From Nocardioides sp. SLBN-35 (GTDB lineage: Bacteria > Actinomycetota > Actinomycetes > Propionibacteriales > Nocardioidaceae), in the NCBI RefSeq assembly GCF_006715725.1, contig NZ_VFNU01000001.1:5146001-5210000 (forward strand): a DNA stretch of 64,000 bases, in the 5' to 3' direction. Within the stretch, counting starts at the first letter, position 1. Every line of letters starts with the position of its first letter. Under the pieces are notes generated by a model. It ran no database searches. It was not told where the DNA came from and worked only from the letters and a program-made list of their open reading frames with translations. Below are positions 27,542 through 37,894 of the stretch, in pieces. Both the position numbers and the translations under genes were made by a program.

Positions 27542-28930
27542 ATGGCGGAGCTTCGCATCGAGACGACGCCGATCCCCGGCCTGCTCGTCGTCCACCTGCC
27601 GGTGCACGGCGACGACCGCGGCTGGTTCAAGGAGAACTGGCAGCGCGAGAAGATGGTCGCGCTCGGCCTGCCCGACTTCGGTCCGGTGCAGAACAACATG
27701 AGCCTCAACGCCGCCCGCGGCGCGACCCGCGGCATCCACACCGAGCCGTGGGACAAGTACGTCTCCGTCGCCACCGGCAAGGTGTTCGCCGCATGGGTCG
27801 ACATGCGCGAGGGCGAGACCTTCGGGGCGACGTACTGGACCGAGGTCGACGAGAAGACGGCGGTCTTCGTGCCGCGCGGCGTCGGGAACTCCTACCAGGC
27901 GCTCGAGGACGGCACCGTCTACTCCTACCTGGTCAACGACCACTGGAAGCCCGGTCACGCCTACCCCGCGCTCAACCTCGCCGACGCCACGGTCGCCATC
28001 CCGTGGCCGATCCCCCTCGACGCCGACGAGGTCGAGATCTCGGCCAAGGACCTGGCCAACCCCGTGCTCGGCGACGTGGTGCCGATGGCTCCCCGGAAGA
28101 CGCTGATCACCGGCTGCCGGGGCCAGCTCGGGCAGGCCCTCGCGCCGCTCCACCCCGGCGCCACTCTGGTCGACCTCGACGAGCTGGACCTCACCGACGA
28201 GGCGGCCCTGGCCGCCTGGCCGTGGGAGGAGTACGACCTGATCCTCAACGCGGCCGCCTACACCGCGGTCGACAAGGCCGAGACGCCCGAGGGCCGGCCC
28301 GTCGCCTGGGCCGCCAACGCCGCCGCGCCCGCCGCCCTGGCCCGGATCGCCGCCGCCCGCGGGATCACTCTCGTCCACTACTCGACCGACTACGTCTTCG
28401 ACGGCTCCCCTGTCGAGGGCGGGCACCGCGAGGACGAGCCGTTCGCGCCGCTCGGCGTCTACGGCCAGACCAAGGCGGCCGGGGACCTTGCCGTCGCGGG
28501 CGCCCCGCGCCACTACATCCTGCGCACCTCGTGGGTCATCGGCGAGGGCCACAACTTCGTGCGCACCATGGCGAAGCTGGCGGCCGACGGCGTCGACCCG
28601 GCGGTCGTCGACGACCAGGTCGGCCGACTGACCTTCACCTCCGAGCTGGCCCGCGCCACGGCGCACCTGGTGGCCACCGGGGCGCCGTACGGCACGTACA
28701 ACGTCACCAACGGCGGCGAGCCGCGCTCGTGGGCCGACTACGCCCGCAAGGTCTTCGAGCTCACCGGCCAGGACCCGGCCCGGGTCAGCACGGTGACGAC
28801 CGAGGAGTACGCCGCGGGCAAGGCCCTCTCGCCCCGGCCGCTGCACAGCACGCTGGCGCTGGACAAGCTCGCCGGCACGGGGTTCGTGAGCACCGACGCC
28901 GACGAGGCGCTGGCGGCGTACCTGGCCTGA
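27542..28930 (+). CDS. RmlC-RmlD fusion: dTDP-4-keto-rhamnose 3,5-epimerase and reductase
   Basis: A 462-residue fusion of the last two dTDP-rhamnose steps. Residues 1-180 are the RmlC cupin (HGDDRGWFKENWQREKM, NNMSLNAARGATRGIHTEPW with the catalytic-type His, PRGVGNSYQALED). From about 183 the RmlD reductase follows (KTLITGCRGQLGQALAPL, NAAAYTAVDKAE, HYSTDYVFDG, YGQTKAAGD, LRTSWVIGEGHNFVRTM). With rmlA and rmlB the block is a complete pathway. The order within the fusion is typical of several actinobacteria. Confidence 0.94.
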   Translation: MAELRIETTPIPGLLVVHLPVHGDDRGWFKENWQREKMVALGLPDFGPVQNNMSLNAARGATRGIHTEPWDKYVSVATGKVFAAWVDMREGETFGATYWTEVDEKTAVFVPRGVGNSYQALEDGTVYSYLVNDHWKPGHAYPALNLADATVAIPWPIPLDADEVEISAKDLANPVLGDVVPMAPRKTLITGCRGQLGQALAPLHPGATLVDLDELDLTDEAALAAWPWEEYDLILNAAAYTAVDKAETPEGRPVAWAANAAAPAALARIAAARGITLVHYSTDYVFDGSPVEGGHREDEPFAPLGVYGQTKAAGDLAVAGAPRHYILRTSWVIGEGHNFVRTMAKLAADGVDPAVVDDQVGRLTFTSELARATAHLVATGAPYGTYNVTNGGEPRSWADYARKVFELTGQDPARVSTVTTEEYAAGKALSPRPLHSTLALDKLAGTGFVSTDADEALAAYLA

Positions 28931-28935
28931 TGTCT

Positions 28936-28973
28936 GCTGCATGAATCCCCGGCCGGCCGGGGATTCATGCAGC
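28936..28973. repeat. Perfect 38-bp palindrome between convergent genes
   Basis: GCTGCATGAATCCCCGGCC is followed directly by its reverse complement, with no loop. It lies between the ends of the rmlC-rmlD fusion and folE, so a bidirectional terminator is likely. Its sequence is unrelated to the CGTTCGATCGAACG family. Confidence 0.8.
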
Positions 28974-28983
28974 GCGTCAACCC

Positions 28984-29570
28984 TCAGCCCCGCGGGCTGT
29001 GGATGAGCGCCATCGCCTCGGCCCGCGTGGCGGGGTCCTTGAGCATGGTGCCGCGGACCGCAGAGGTGATGGTGCGCGCACCGGCCTTGCGCACGCCGCG
29101 CATCGTCATGCACAGGTGCTCGGCCTCGATCACCACGATCACGCCGCGGGCGTCGAGGAGCTCCATCAGGGAGTCGGCGACCTGGGTGGTCAGCCGCTCC
29201 TGGACCTGCGGGCGCTTGGCGTAGACGTCGACCAGGCGGGCCAGCTTGGACAGGCCGGTGATCTTGCCTGTCTCGGCGGGGATGTAGCCGACATGGGCCA
29301 CGCCGGTGAACGGCACCAGGTGGTGCTCGCACATCGACCACAGCTCGATGTCGCGGACCAGCACCATCTCGTCGTGCCCGAGGTCGAAGGTGGTGGTCAG
29401 CACCTCCTCCGCCGTCATCCGCAGTCCGGCGGTGAGCTCGGCGTACGCCCGAGCCACGCGGGCCGGGGTGTCCTTGAGCCCCTCGCGGTCGGGGTCCTCG
29501 CCGATGGCGGCGAGGAGCTCGCGTACGGCGGCCTCGGCGCGCTCGTGGTCGAACGCGCCCGTGCCCTCGC

Positions 29571-29574
<4 letters not shown>
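28984..29574 (-). CDS. folE: GTP cyclohydrolase I
   Basis: First enzyme of folate synthesis, converting GTP to dihydroneopterin triphosphate. The 196 residues contain ELWSMCEHHLVPFTGVAHVGY, where Cys and the paired His bind zinc, KLARLVDVYAKRPQVQERLT and AEHLCMTMRGV. Its ATG overlaps the ftsH stop as ATGA, a linkage also seen in mycobacteria. It is separated from folP-folB-folK by the glycosyltransferase/rhamnose block. Confidence 0.97.
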
Positions 29575-31634
<2,060 letters not shown>

Positions 31635-31743
31635 AGACTTACTCGCTCCCCAACTCCGTCGACAAGGATCAGACGACGGTACACGCCGCCGACGGGTCCC
31701 ATTCTGTCTGGTCCCTGGTTGGGCAGCGCGGTGAGCGGCTGAA

Positions 31744-32295
31744 TCAGGAGTAGACGGAGGGCGCGAGGGTGCCGATGTCGCGCATGTTGCGGTAGCGCTC
31801 GCGGTAGTCGAGGCCGTAGCCGACGACGAACTCGTTGGGGATGTCCCAGCCGACGTACCTGGGCTTCACCGGCATCTGCAGCGCCTCGGGCTTGCGCAGC
31901 AGGGTGGCGATCTCGACGCTGGCCGGGCCTCGCGAGCCGAGGTTGGAGGTCAGCCACGACAGCGTCAGGCCGGTGTCGATGATCTCGTCGACGATGAGCA
32001 CGTGGCGCCCGGCGACGTCGGCGTCGAGGTCCTTGAGGATCCGCACGACACCGGAGGACTTGGTGCCGGAGCCGTACGACGACACGGCCATCCAGTCCAT
32101 CTCGACGTGCTTGTTCAGGGCGCGGGCGAGGTCGGCCATGATCATCACCGCGCCACGCAGCACGCCGACGAGGACGAGGTCCTTGCCCTTGTAGTCGCGC
32201 TCGATCTCGGCCGCCATCTCGGCCACCCGGGCCTGGATCTGCTCCTCGGTGAAGAGCACCTCGACCAGGTCGTCCGCGACGTCGCTCGCATGCAT
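31744..32295 (-). CDS. hpt: Hypoxanthine phosphoribosyltransferase
   Basis: Salvages hypoxanthine/guanine with PRPP. The 183 residues have LVGVLRGAVMIMADLAR, SSYGSGTKSSGVVR and the PRPP loop VLIVDEIIDTGLTLSWL (about 115-131). The extra N-terminal segment is short. It follows tilS by 4 nt, the usual tilS-hpt-ftsH order of actinobacteria and firmicutes. Confidence 0.96.
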   Translation of the reverse strand: MHASDVADDLVEVLFTEEQIQARVAEMAAEIERDYKGKDLVLVGVLRGAVMIMADLARALNKHVEMDWMAVSSYGSGTKSSGVVRILKDLDADVAGRHVLIVDEIIDTGLTLSWLTSNLGSRGPASVEIATLLRKPEALQMPVKPRYVGWDIPNEFVVGYGLDYRERYRNMRDIGTLAPSVYS

Positions 32296-32299
32296 GGCG

Positions 32300-33280
32300 T
32301 CAGCCTGCCACAGGGGTCGGCCCGAAGCGGAGGTGGGAGCGGTCGCGGTACGCCGTCACGTGGCCGGGCAGCTGGACCTCGCCGTTCGTCGTCCCGGCGA
32401 CGAGGCGCTGGAGTGCCGTGACGTGGACGTGGAACAGCTCGGCGTCGACCGCCCCGGCTGCGAGCGCGGCGAGGCGCAGCACCCGGCCGGAGAGGGCGGG
32501 GAGCAGGTCCCGGACGCCGGCGAGGGAGAGGCCGTCGGGACCGGCCAGGTCGTCGTACGCCGTCGCGGCGAGGGCGTCGAGCGCCTCGACGTCGGCGCGG
32601 ACCTGGTCGGCGGTGCGGGCCAGCGTGGCGGCGACACCGGGGCCGAGCTCGTCCTCGAGCACCGGCAGCACCCGCTGCCGGACCCGGACCCGTGCGAAGC
32701 CGGGGTCGCTGTTGTGGGGGTCGTCCCAGAACTCGATGCCGTCGGCCAGGCAGGCGGCGACGGTGTCGGCGCGGGCGACGTCGAGGAGCGGGCGGCGGTA
32801 GTGGTCGAACGCGCGACGCATCCCGGCCAGGCTCCGCCCGCCCGAGCCCCGGGCGAGCCCGAGCAGGACCGTCTCGGCCTGGTCGTCGCGGGTGTGGCCG
32901 AGCAGGACGAGCTCGGCGCCGAAGTGCTCGTGGAGCTGGTCGAGGACGGCGTACCTGGCCCGCCGGGCGGCCGCCTCGACCCCGAGCCCGGCGGGGTCGA
33001 CCTGGACCCGCGCGGTCGCGGTCTCGTCGGCGCCGAGGCCGGCCATCTGCGCGACGACGCGGGCCGCGTGCTCCCCTGATCCGTCCTGCAGGCCGTGGTC
33101 GACCGTCGTACCGACGACCCGGAGTCCGCACTTGTGGCCCTCGAAGACCGTGGCCGCGAGCAGGGCGAGCGAGTCGGCGCCGCCCGAGCAGGCCACCAGG
33201 ACGGTGGCGCCGGGGTCGAGGTCGGCCAGCGCGCGTCGTACTCCTTGGCGCACGGCGGCGATCGCCGGGTGGAGGCCCAT
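32300..33280 (-). CDS. tilS: tRNA(Ile)-lysidine synthase
   Basis: Modifies the CAU anticodon of a tRNA-Ile so it reads AUA. The 326 residues carry the PP-loop VLVACSGGADSLALLAA (about 28-44), GTTVDHGLQDGSGEHAARV and LGHTRDDQAETVLLGLARGSG. The C-terminal domain is short compared with E. coli, as in mycobacteria. It begins 14 nt after the DUF2342 gene and is probably cotranscribed with it. Confidence 0.95.
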   Translation of the reverse strand: MGLHPAIAAVRQGVRRALADLDPGATVLVACSGGADSLALLAATVFEGHKCGLRVVGTTVDHGLQDGSGEHAARVVAQMAGLGADETATARVQVDPAGLGVEAAARRARYAVLDQLHEHFGAELVLLGHTRDDQAETVLLGLARGSGGRSLAGMRRAFDHYRRPLLDVARADTVAACLADGIEFWDDPHNSDPGFARVRVRQRVLPVLEDELGPGVAATLARTADQVRADVEALDALAATAYDDLAGPDGLSLAGVRDLLPALSGRVLRLAALAAGAVDAELFHVHVTALQRLVAGTTNGEVQLPGHVTAYRDRSHLRFGPTPVAG

Positions 33281-33294
33281 GTCAGCGAACGGGC

Positions 33295-34344
33295 TCAGGC
33301 CAGGACGCGCTTGACCCAGCCGTCCGGGTCACTCAGCTCGGCCTTGCTGGGGAGGTTCTCGGGGCCGGCCCAGACGGCGTTGAACTCCTCCATGCCGACC
33401 CGGTCGACCACGGAGCGCACGAAGTGGGCACCGTCGCGGTACTGCGCCATCTTGGCCTCGAGGCCGAGCAGCCTGCGCAGCACCCGGTCGAGGGCGCCGA
33501 CGCCCTGCCGCCGCTTGGTGAACTTCTTGCGGATCTGGGCGACGCTCGGGATGACGGTCGGGCCCACGTCGTCCATGACGACGTCGGCGTGGCCCTCGAG
33601 CAGCGACATCATGCCGGTCACCCGGTCGATGACCTCGAGCTGCTCGGGGGTGCTGAACATCTCGACGATGCTGCCGCCGTTGCGGCCGGCCTTGATCGCC
33701 TCGGTGATCCGCTCGAGGCCGCCCTCGAGGAAGCTGGCGGGCTCGACGGTGTCGCTGATGGCGCGGATCTCCGAGAACAGGTGCTCTCGCATCCACGGCA
33801 CGGCGGTGAACTGCACCCGGTGGGTCTCCTCGTGGAGGCAGACCCAGAGCCGGAAGTCCTGGGGATCGACGTCGAGCTCGCGCTCGACGTGGACGATGTT
33901 GGGGGCCACCAGCAGCAGCCGGCCGTGGGGCTCGTGGAACGGGTCGAACTGGCCGAGCACCTTTCCGGCCAGGAACCCGAGCAGCCCGCCGACCTCGGCG
34001 CCGGTGACCTTCGCACCGACCTTGAGCCCGATCCCGCTCGGCGGCTTGCTGGCCGCGATCTTCTCGATCATCGGCCGGGTGGCGACCTCGAAGCCCTCGG
34101 CGTTGGCCTGCACCCAGCCCGGCCGGTCGACGACCAGGATCGGCGCCGTGCCCTGCGGCGCGTCCAACCCGGTGAACTCCCGGACCAGCCCGGTCGAGCG
34201 GTGCGCACCCGCCCGCAGCTCGGCGACCGCCTCGTCGGCCTCCGCCCGGCTCACCACCGGTCCGTCGCCGGCCAGCCTGGACCCCAGCGCCACGGCCAGG
34301 CCCCAGTCGATCATCGGGGGCAGTGGTACGGCGGGTGCGGTCAT
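33295..34344 (-). CDS. DUF2342 zinc-dependent metalloprotease-like protein
   Basis: The 349 residues match the actinobacterial DUF2342 family, noted beside tilS and dacB in mycobacteria and earlier linked by co-occurrence to coenzyme F420 genomes. VCLHEETHRVQF (about 175) gives an HExxH zinc-binding motif, supporting metallopeptidase chemistry; the substrate is unknown. TAGGCT with 7 nt before the ATG and no ribosome site indicates a leaderless message that may also drive tilS and hpt. Confidence 0.9.
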   Translation of the reverse strand: MTAPAVPLPPMIDWGLAVALGSRLAGDGPVVSRAEADEAVAELRAGAHRSTGLVREFTGLDAPQGTAPILVVDRPGWVQANAEGFEVATRPMIEKIAASKPPSGIGLKVGAKVTGAEVGGLLGFLAGKVLGQFDPFHEPHGRLLLVAPNIVHVERELDVDPQDFRLWVCLHEETHRVQFTAVPWMREHLFSEIRAISDTVEPASFLEGGLERITEAIKAGRNGGSIVEMFSTPEQLEVIDRVTGMMSLLEGHADVVMDDVGPTVIPSVAQIRKKFTKRRQGVGALDRVLRRLLGLEAKMAQYRDGAHFVRSVVDRVGMEEFNAVWAGPENLPSKAELSDPDGWVKRVLA

Positions 34345-34383
34345 GCGTGGAAGCCTAGGGCGTGTCCCCCAAGCCGGCCCGGA

Positions 34384-35847
34384 TCAGCACAGGCAGGCGC
34401 CGAGTCCGGCGGCCGCGGTGTCCATGGTGGTGCGGGCGAGCAGGCCCTTGTCCTTCTTGACCTTGTCGGCCATGAGCGCGAAGGCCAGGAGGTGACCCTG
34501 GGCGTCGATGGCGATGCCGGCGAGCGAGGTGACGCCGGTGAGGGTCCCGGTCTTGGCCCGGACCCGGCCGCGACCGGCGGCGGGACCGAGGTCCATGCGG
34601 TCGGTGAGCGAGCCGGTGTAGCCGGCGACCGGAAGGGCGGCCAGCAGCGGGCGCAGCTGGGGGTGGTCGGCGGACGCGGCGAGGCGGAGCACGTCGACGA
34701 GGACGCCGGGCGCGAGCCGGTTGGCACGGGACAGCCCGCTGCCGTCGTACAGGACCGAGCCGCGCAGGTCGATGCCGTTGGCGGTGAGCACCCGCGCGAC
34801 GGCCTGCTGGCCGCCGGTGAAGGACCCGTCGCCGCTGTCGGCGATGCCCGCCTGGCGCAGCAGCACCTCGGCGGCGGCGTTGTCGCTGACCTCGACCAGG
34901 CGCTGCACGATCTGGGCGACCGTGGGGCTGGTGACCCGGCCGACCTCGGTCGCGCCGGCGGGCGCGGGGGTCCGGATGGGGCTGCCGGTGACGGTGATGC
35001 CGCGACGGGCCAGCGCCTGCGCGAACGTGGTGGTCGCCTCCAGCGCGGGGTCGGCGACCGGCCCCTGCCCCGGGAGCGCCCGGCCCTCGTCGACCCACAG
35101 TGCGCTGACCGGGTTGATCTCCTCGGGGATGTAGTCCGGCTTCCAGGTCGGGTGGACCGCCGGGCCGGCGAACAGCGAGTCGTCGAAGCCGAGCTCGACG
35201 CTGGTGACGCCGGACGCCTTCAGGTTGCGGGCCGTCCGCTTGGCGAGGGTGCGTACGTCGGCCCGCCGAGGGTCGTAGGTCGCCCCCGTCGGCGTGGAGT
35301 TGGGCTCACGGGCCAGCAGCGGGTCGCCGCCGCCCACGAGGACCAGGCGGGGCGTCGTACCGCTGGTGTCGAGGACGGTGGTGGTCGCGAAGGTGTGCTC
35401 GGGACCGAGCAGGAACAGTGCGGCCGTCGAGGTGACCAGCTTGGTCGTCGAGGCCGGGATCGCGACGCCGGCGCCCTCGGCGGCCTCGTACGCGTAGCCG
35501 GTGCCCTCCAGCGGGCCGACCGCGGCGATCACGTGGCGGCCCAGGTCGGCCGAGTCGAGTGGCGCGAGCGCCTGCTTCACCGCGCGGGCGTCGAGTGCGG
35601 CCGTGCCGTCGGCAGCCGGCGCCAGCGCATCGGGTACGACGACCGGCGGCACGTCGACCTCAGGTGGCGGCGCGACCGCGGCCGGGTCGGCCGGCGTACC
35701 GCCGTCCCCGCGCAGGTCGTCCCACCACCGCTCGGCGGCCCCGGTCCGCCAGGCGACCCCGGCTCCCGCGAGCAGCGCCACGACGAGGACTCCGGAGAGC
35801 ACACGACGACCTCGCCGGGTGCCCGGCTCGCGGTCCTTCTCGGCCAC
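34384..35847 (-). CDS. dacB: D-alanyl-D-alanine carboxypeptidase/endopeptidase, PBP4 (DacB) type
   Basis: Trims peptidoglycan stem peptides outside the membrane. The GTG start (487 aa) is preferred over longer frames because GGAAGGAG stands 4 nt upstream. A basic N-terminus and one hydrophobic helix (RRVLSGVLVVALLAGAGVAW) form an anchor. The penicillin-binding triad is complete: SxxK in IPASTTKLVTS, SDN in VSDNAAAEVL, and KTG in VRAKTGTLTG. Length fits class C low-molecular-weight PBPs. Divergent from ppa. Confidence 0.94.
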   Translation of the reverse strand: MAEKDREPGTRRGRRVLSGVLVVALLAGAGVAWRTGAAERWWDDLRGDGGTPADPAAVAPPPEVDVPPVVVPDALAPAADGTAALDARAVKQALAPLDSADLGRHVIAAVGPLEGTGYAYEAAEGAGVAIPASTTKLVTSTAALFLLGPEHTFATTTVLDTSGTTPRLVLVGGGDPLLAREPNSTPTGATYDPRRADVRTLAKRTARNLKASGVTSVELGFDDSLFAGPAVHPTWKPDYIPEEINPVSALWVDEGRALPGQGPVADPALEATTTFAQALARRGITVTGSPIRTPAPAGATEVGRVTSPTVAQIVQRLVEVSDNAAAEVLLRQAGIADSGDGSFTGGQQAVARVLTANGIDLRGSVLYDGSGLSRANRLAPGVLVDVLRLAASADHPQLRPLLAALPVAGYTGSLTDRMDLGPAAGRGRVRAKTGTLTGVTSLAGIAIDAQGHLLAFALMADKVKKDKGLLARTTMDTAAAGLGACLC

Positions 35848-35889
35848 GGTTCTCCTTCCGGGAGTGCTCCCCGACTGCGCGTTCCGGGA

Positions 35890-35906
35890 CATTGTGCGGG
35901 ACAATG
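35890..35906. promoter_or_regulatory. CATTGT-N5-ACAATG dyad between dacB and ppa
   Basis: A perfect 6-bp dyad with a 5-bp centre lies 43 bp upstream of dacB and about 100 bp upstream of ppa. The sequence GGGACA recurs on both halves, giving an overlapping direct repeat. It is well placed as an operator for dacB or both genes; the regulator is unknown. Confidence 0.4.
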
Positions 35907-36007
35907 CTCCGAACAACGGCGCCGGGCAGGTTCACAGCTCCCGCGAGCACGTCCGCGCCAGACCCGATCGTCAGCCCCGATCCGGGCCGAGAGTGTGGAG
36001 GAAGACT

Positions 36008-36499
36008 GTGCTGGAGTTCGACGTCCTCGTGGAGATCCCCAAGGGGAGCCGCAACAAGTACGAGGTCGACCACGAGACCGGGCGCATGCGCCTGGACCGG
36101 TTCCTCTTCACCTCGACGATGTACCCCGCCGACTACGGCTACATCGAGGACACCCTCGGCCAGGACGGCGACCCGCTCGACGCGCTGGTGCTGCTCCAGG
36201 AGCCGACCTTCCCGGGCTGCCTGATCAAGTGCCGCGCGATCGGCATGTTCCGGATGACCGACGAGGCCGGCGGCGACGACAAGGTCCTCTGTGTCCCGGC
36301 CGGCGACCCGCGCATGGAGCACCTGCGCGACATCAACCACGTGCCGAACTTCGACCGGCTCGAGATCCAGCACTTCTTCGAGGTCTACAAGGACCTCGAG
36401 CCCGGCAAGTCCGTCGAGGGCGCCGACTGGGTCGGCCGCACCGAGGCCGAGGCCGAGATCGCCGCGTCGTTCGAGCGGTTCAAGACCACCGGCCACTGA
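36008..36499 (+). CDS. ppa: Inorganic pyrophosphatase (family I)
   Basis: Hydrolyses pyrophosphate and so drives biosynthetic reactions. The GTG start follows GGAGGAAGACT. The 163 residues hold the metal-binding signature GQDGDPLDALVLL (about 53-65), EIPKGSRNKYEVDHETG and the C-terminal YKDLEPGKSV. Length and motifs fit hexameric bacterial enzymes. Divergent from dacB, as in M. tuberculosis. Confidence 0.97.
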   Translation: MLEFDVLVEIPKGSRNKYEVDHETGRMRLDRFLFTSTMYPADYGYIEDTLGQDGDPLDALVLLQEPTFPGCLIKCRAIGMFRMTDEAGGDDKVLCVPAGDPRMEHLRDINHVPNFDRLEIQHFFEVYKDLEPGKSVEGADWVGRTEAEAEIAASFERFKTTGH

Positions 36500-36502
36500 G
36501 TT

Positions 36503-36645
36503 TCGTTGACTTGCCCCATCCTCACCGTTGACTTGCCGGTTCCTCGCGGTTGAGTCGCCGGTTCCTCACCGTTGAGTGACCGATGGGTGCCAACTCGACG
36601 CTGAGAACCCGGCAACTCAACGGTGAGTCTGCGGCAACTCAACGA
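36503..36645. repeat. Array of CACCGTTGAGT-type repeats, direct then inverted
   Basis: Four related plus-strand units built on TCACCGTTGACTTGCCGGTT (some with CGCGGTTGAGTCGCC) are followed by two inverted units, CCGGCAACTCAACGGTGAG and GCGGCAACTCAACG. The halves can fold into a long branched hairpin. The block fills the gap between convergent ppa and the tetR gene and overlaps the tetR stop. It is irregular in spacing, unlike CRISPR. Confidence 0.75.
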
Positions 36646-37202
36646 GGGGCGAGCAACCCCGACAGCCCCGCGGCGATCGCCGCGGGGCTGTCGTCGTACT
36701 CGGGCGGCATCGTCACGTAGCTGAGCGCCAGCCGGGCCAGCGTCCGGGCGAGCTCGCGTACAACGGCGGGGTCGGTGCCCGGCCAGGCTGCGCCGGCCGC
36801 TTCCTCCAGCTGCTCGGCGACCCGGACGAGGAGCGGGCCGGCGTCGGTGGTGACGATCCGGACCAGGTCGTGGTGGGCGTCGCCGGCGCGGACCCGGTCG
36901 ATCAGCGGGTCCTCGGCGGCGGTCTCGAGGAAGAGGCGCAGGCCCTCCCCGAGACCCTCGCGCGGCGAGTCCGCGTGGGCGGCGAGGGTCGAGCCGATCA
37001 GCGCGCACAGGGCGTCGGCGAGGTGGACCGTGTAGGCCTGCGCGAGCCCGTAGCGCGAGCCGAAGGCGTTGTAGAGCGTCTGCCGGCTCACCCCGGCGTC
37101 CCGGGCGACCGCCTCGAGCGTGACCTCGCCCCAGGGCCGTTCGAGGAGGAGGGCGCGCAGGGCCGCGAAGATGGCGGTCCGACGCTCCGCGACCGCACTC
37201 AC
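36639..37202 (-). CDS. TetR-family transcriptional regulator
   Basis: The 187 residues begin with a TetR helix-turn-helix (AIFAALRALLLERPWGEVTLE, then ARDAGVSRQTLYNAFGSRYG at about 30-49). The ligand domain is not diagnostic. GTGA overlap couples it to the methyltransferase upstream, which itself overlaps the acyl-CoA oxidase-like gene, so it probably controls this small operon in response to a lipid or acyl-CoA ligand. The stop lies in the repeat block. Confidence 0.9.
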   Translation of the reverse strand: MSAVAERRTAIFAALRALLLERPWGEVTLEAVARDAGVSRQTLYNAFGSRYGLAQAYTVHLADALCALIGSTLAAHADSPREGLGEGLRLFLETAAEDPLIDRVRAGDAHHDLVRIVTTDAGPLLVRVAEQLEEAAGAAWPGTDPAVVRELARTLARLALSYVTMPPEYDDSPAAIAAGLSGLLAPR

Positions 37203-37894
37203 GTTCCGGCGCCCCCGCGCTTGACCCCACGGAAGTACGCGATCGCGCCGCTGCGCTCGAGGACGAGGTCGGCGATCCCCTCGCGGGCGAACCAGTCCTC
37301 GAGGTCGGCGCTGGTGCAGCCGGGGCCGAGGAGGCCGGCGGCCCGGCCGACCCGGCGCAGCGGCTCGAAGCGGAGGCCGGTGTCGTTGAGCAGGGCACTG
37401 CCGGTGAGGACGCCGCCGGGGCGCAGCACCCGGGCCATCTCGACCACGGCGCGCTCGGGGTCGGGGAAGCAGTGCAGGCCGGTGAAGGTGACGACCAGGT
37501 CGAAGGAGCCGTCGTCGAACGGCAGGTCACCGACGTCGGCGATGCGCGGCACGACCTGGTCGGCGAGGCCGCGACGCTCGGCGACGCGCATCGTGCGGTC
37601 CAACATGGTCTGCGCGATGTCGCCGGCGACGTACTCCACGCCCTGGCCGGGCCGCAGGCCGCGCAGCGCGACCCCGCCGCCGCAGGGGATGTCGAGGATC
37701 CGGCTGCCCCCGGGCTGCCGGCCGATCTCGTCGGCGGCCCGGTAGAGCCGGCGCAGGTCGCTGTTGATGCCGACCCTCCACACGGCGCCGCCGGCGGTGG
37801 GGTGCTCGACACTCCAGTCGTAGAACGACGCCCACAGCGGGTCGTCGGACCAGCCGCCCAGTCCGGGGATGTGGGACAGGGTGGACCGGATCAT
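37199..37894 (-). CDS. Class I SAM-dependent methyltransferase
   Basis: The 231 residues contain motif I ILDIPCGGGVALRGL (about 64-78), VAGDIAQTML, FDDGSFDLVVTFTGLHCFPD and VLRPGGVLTGSAL, a UbiE/arsenite-type fold. The internal ATG at 37,894 is chosen because GGAGGAG precedes it and it overlaps the oxidase stop as ATGA; the longer frame has a low-complexity Arg-rich extension. Substrate unknown. Confidence 0.88.
   Translation of the reverse strand: MIRSTLSHIPGLGGWSDDPLWASFYDWSVEHPTAGGAVWRVGINSDLRRLYRAADEIGRQPGGSRILDIPCGGGVALRGLRPGQGVEYVAGDIAQTMLDRTMRVAERRGLADQVVPRIADVGDLPFDDGSFDLVVTFTGLHCFPDPERAVVEMARVLRPGGVLTGSALLNDTGLRFEPLRRVGRAAGLLGPGCTSADLEDWFAREGIADLVLERSGAIAYFRGVKRGGAGT

Noticed and set aside
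36503..36645. CRISPR-like array
   Set aside because: Units are degenerate, partly inverted, unevenly spaced and without unique spacers; no cas gene is near.
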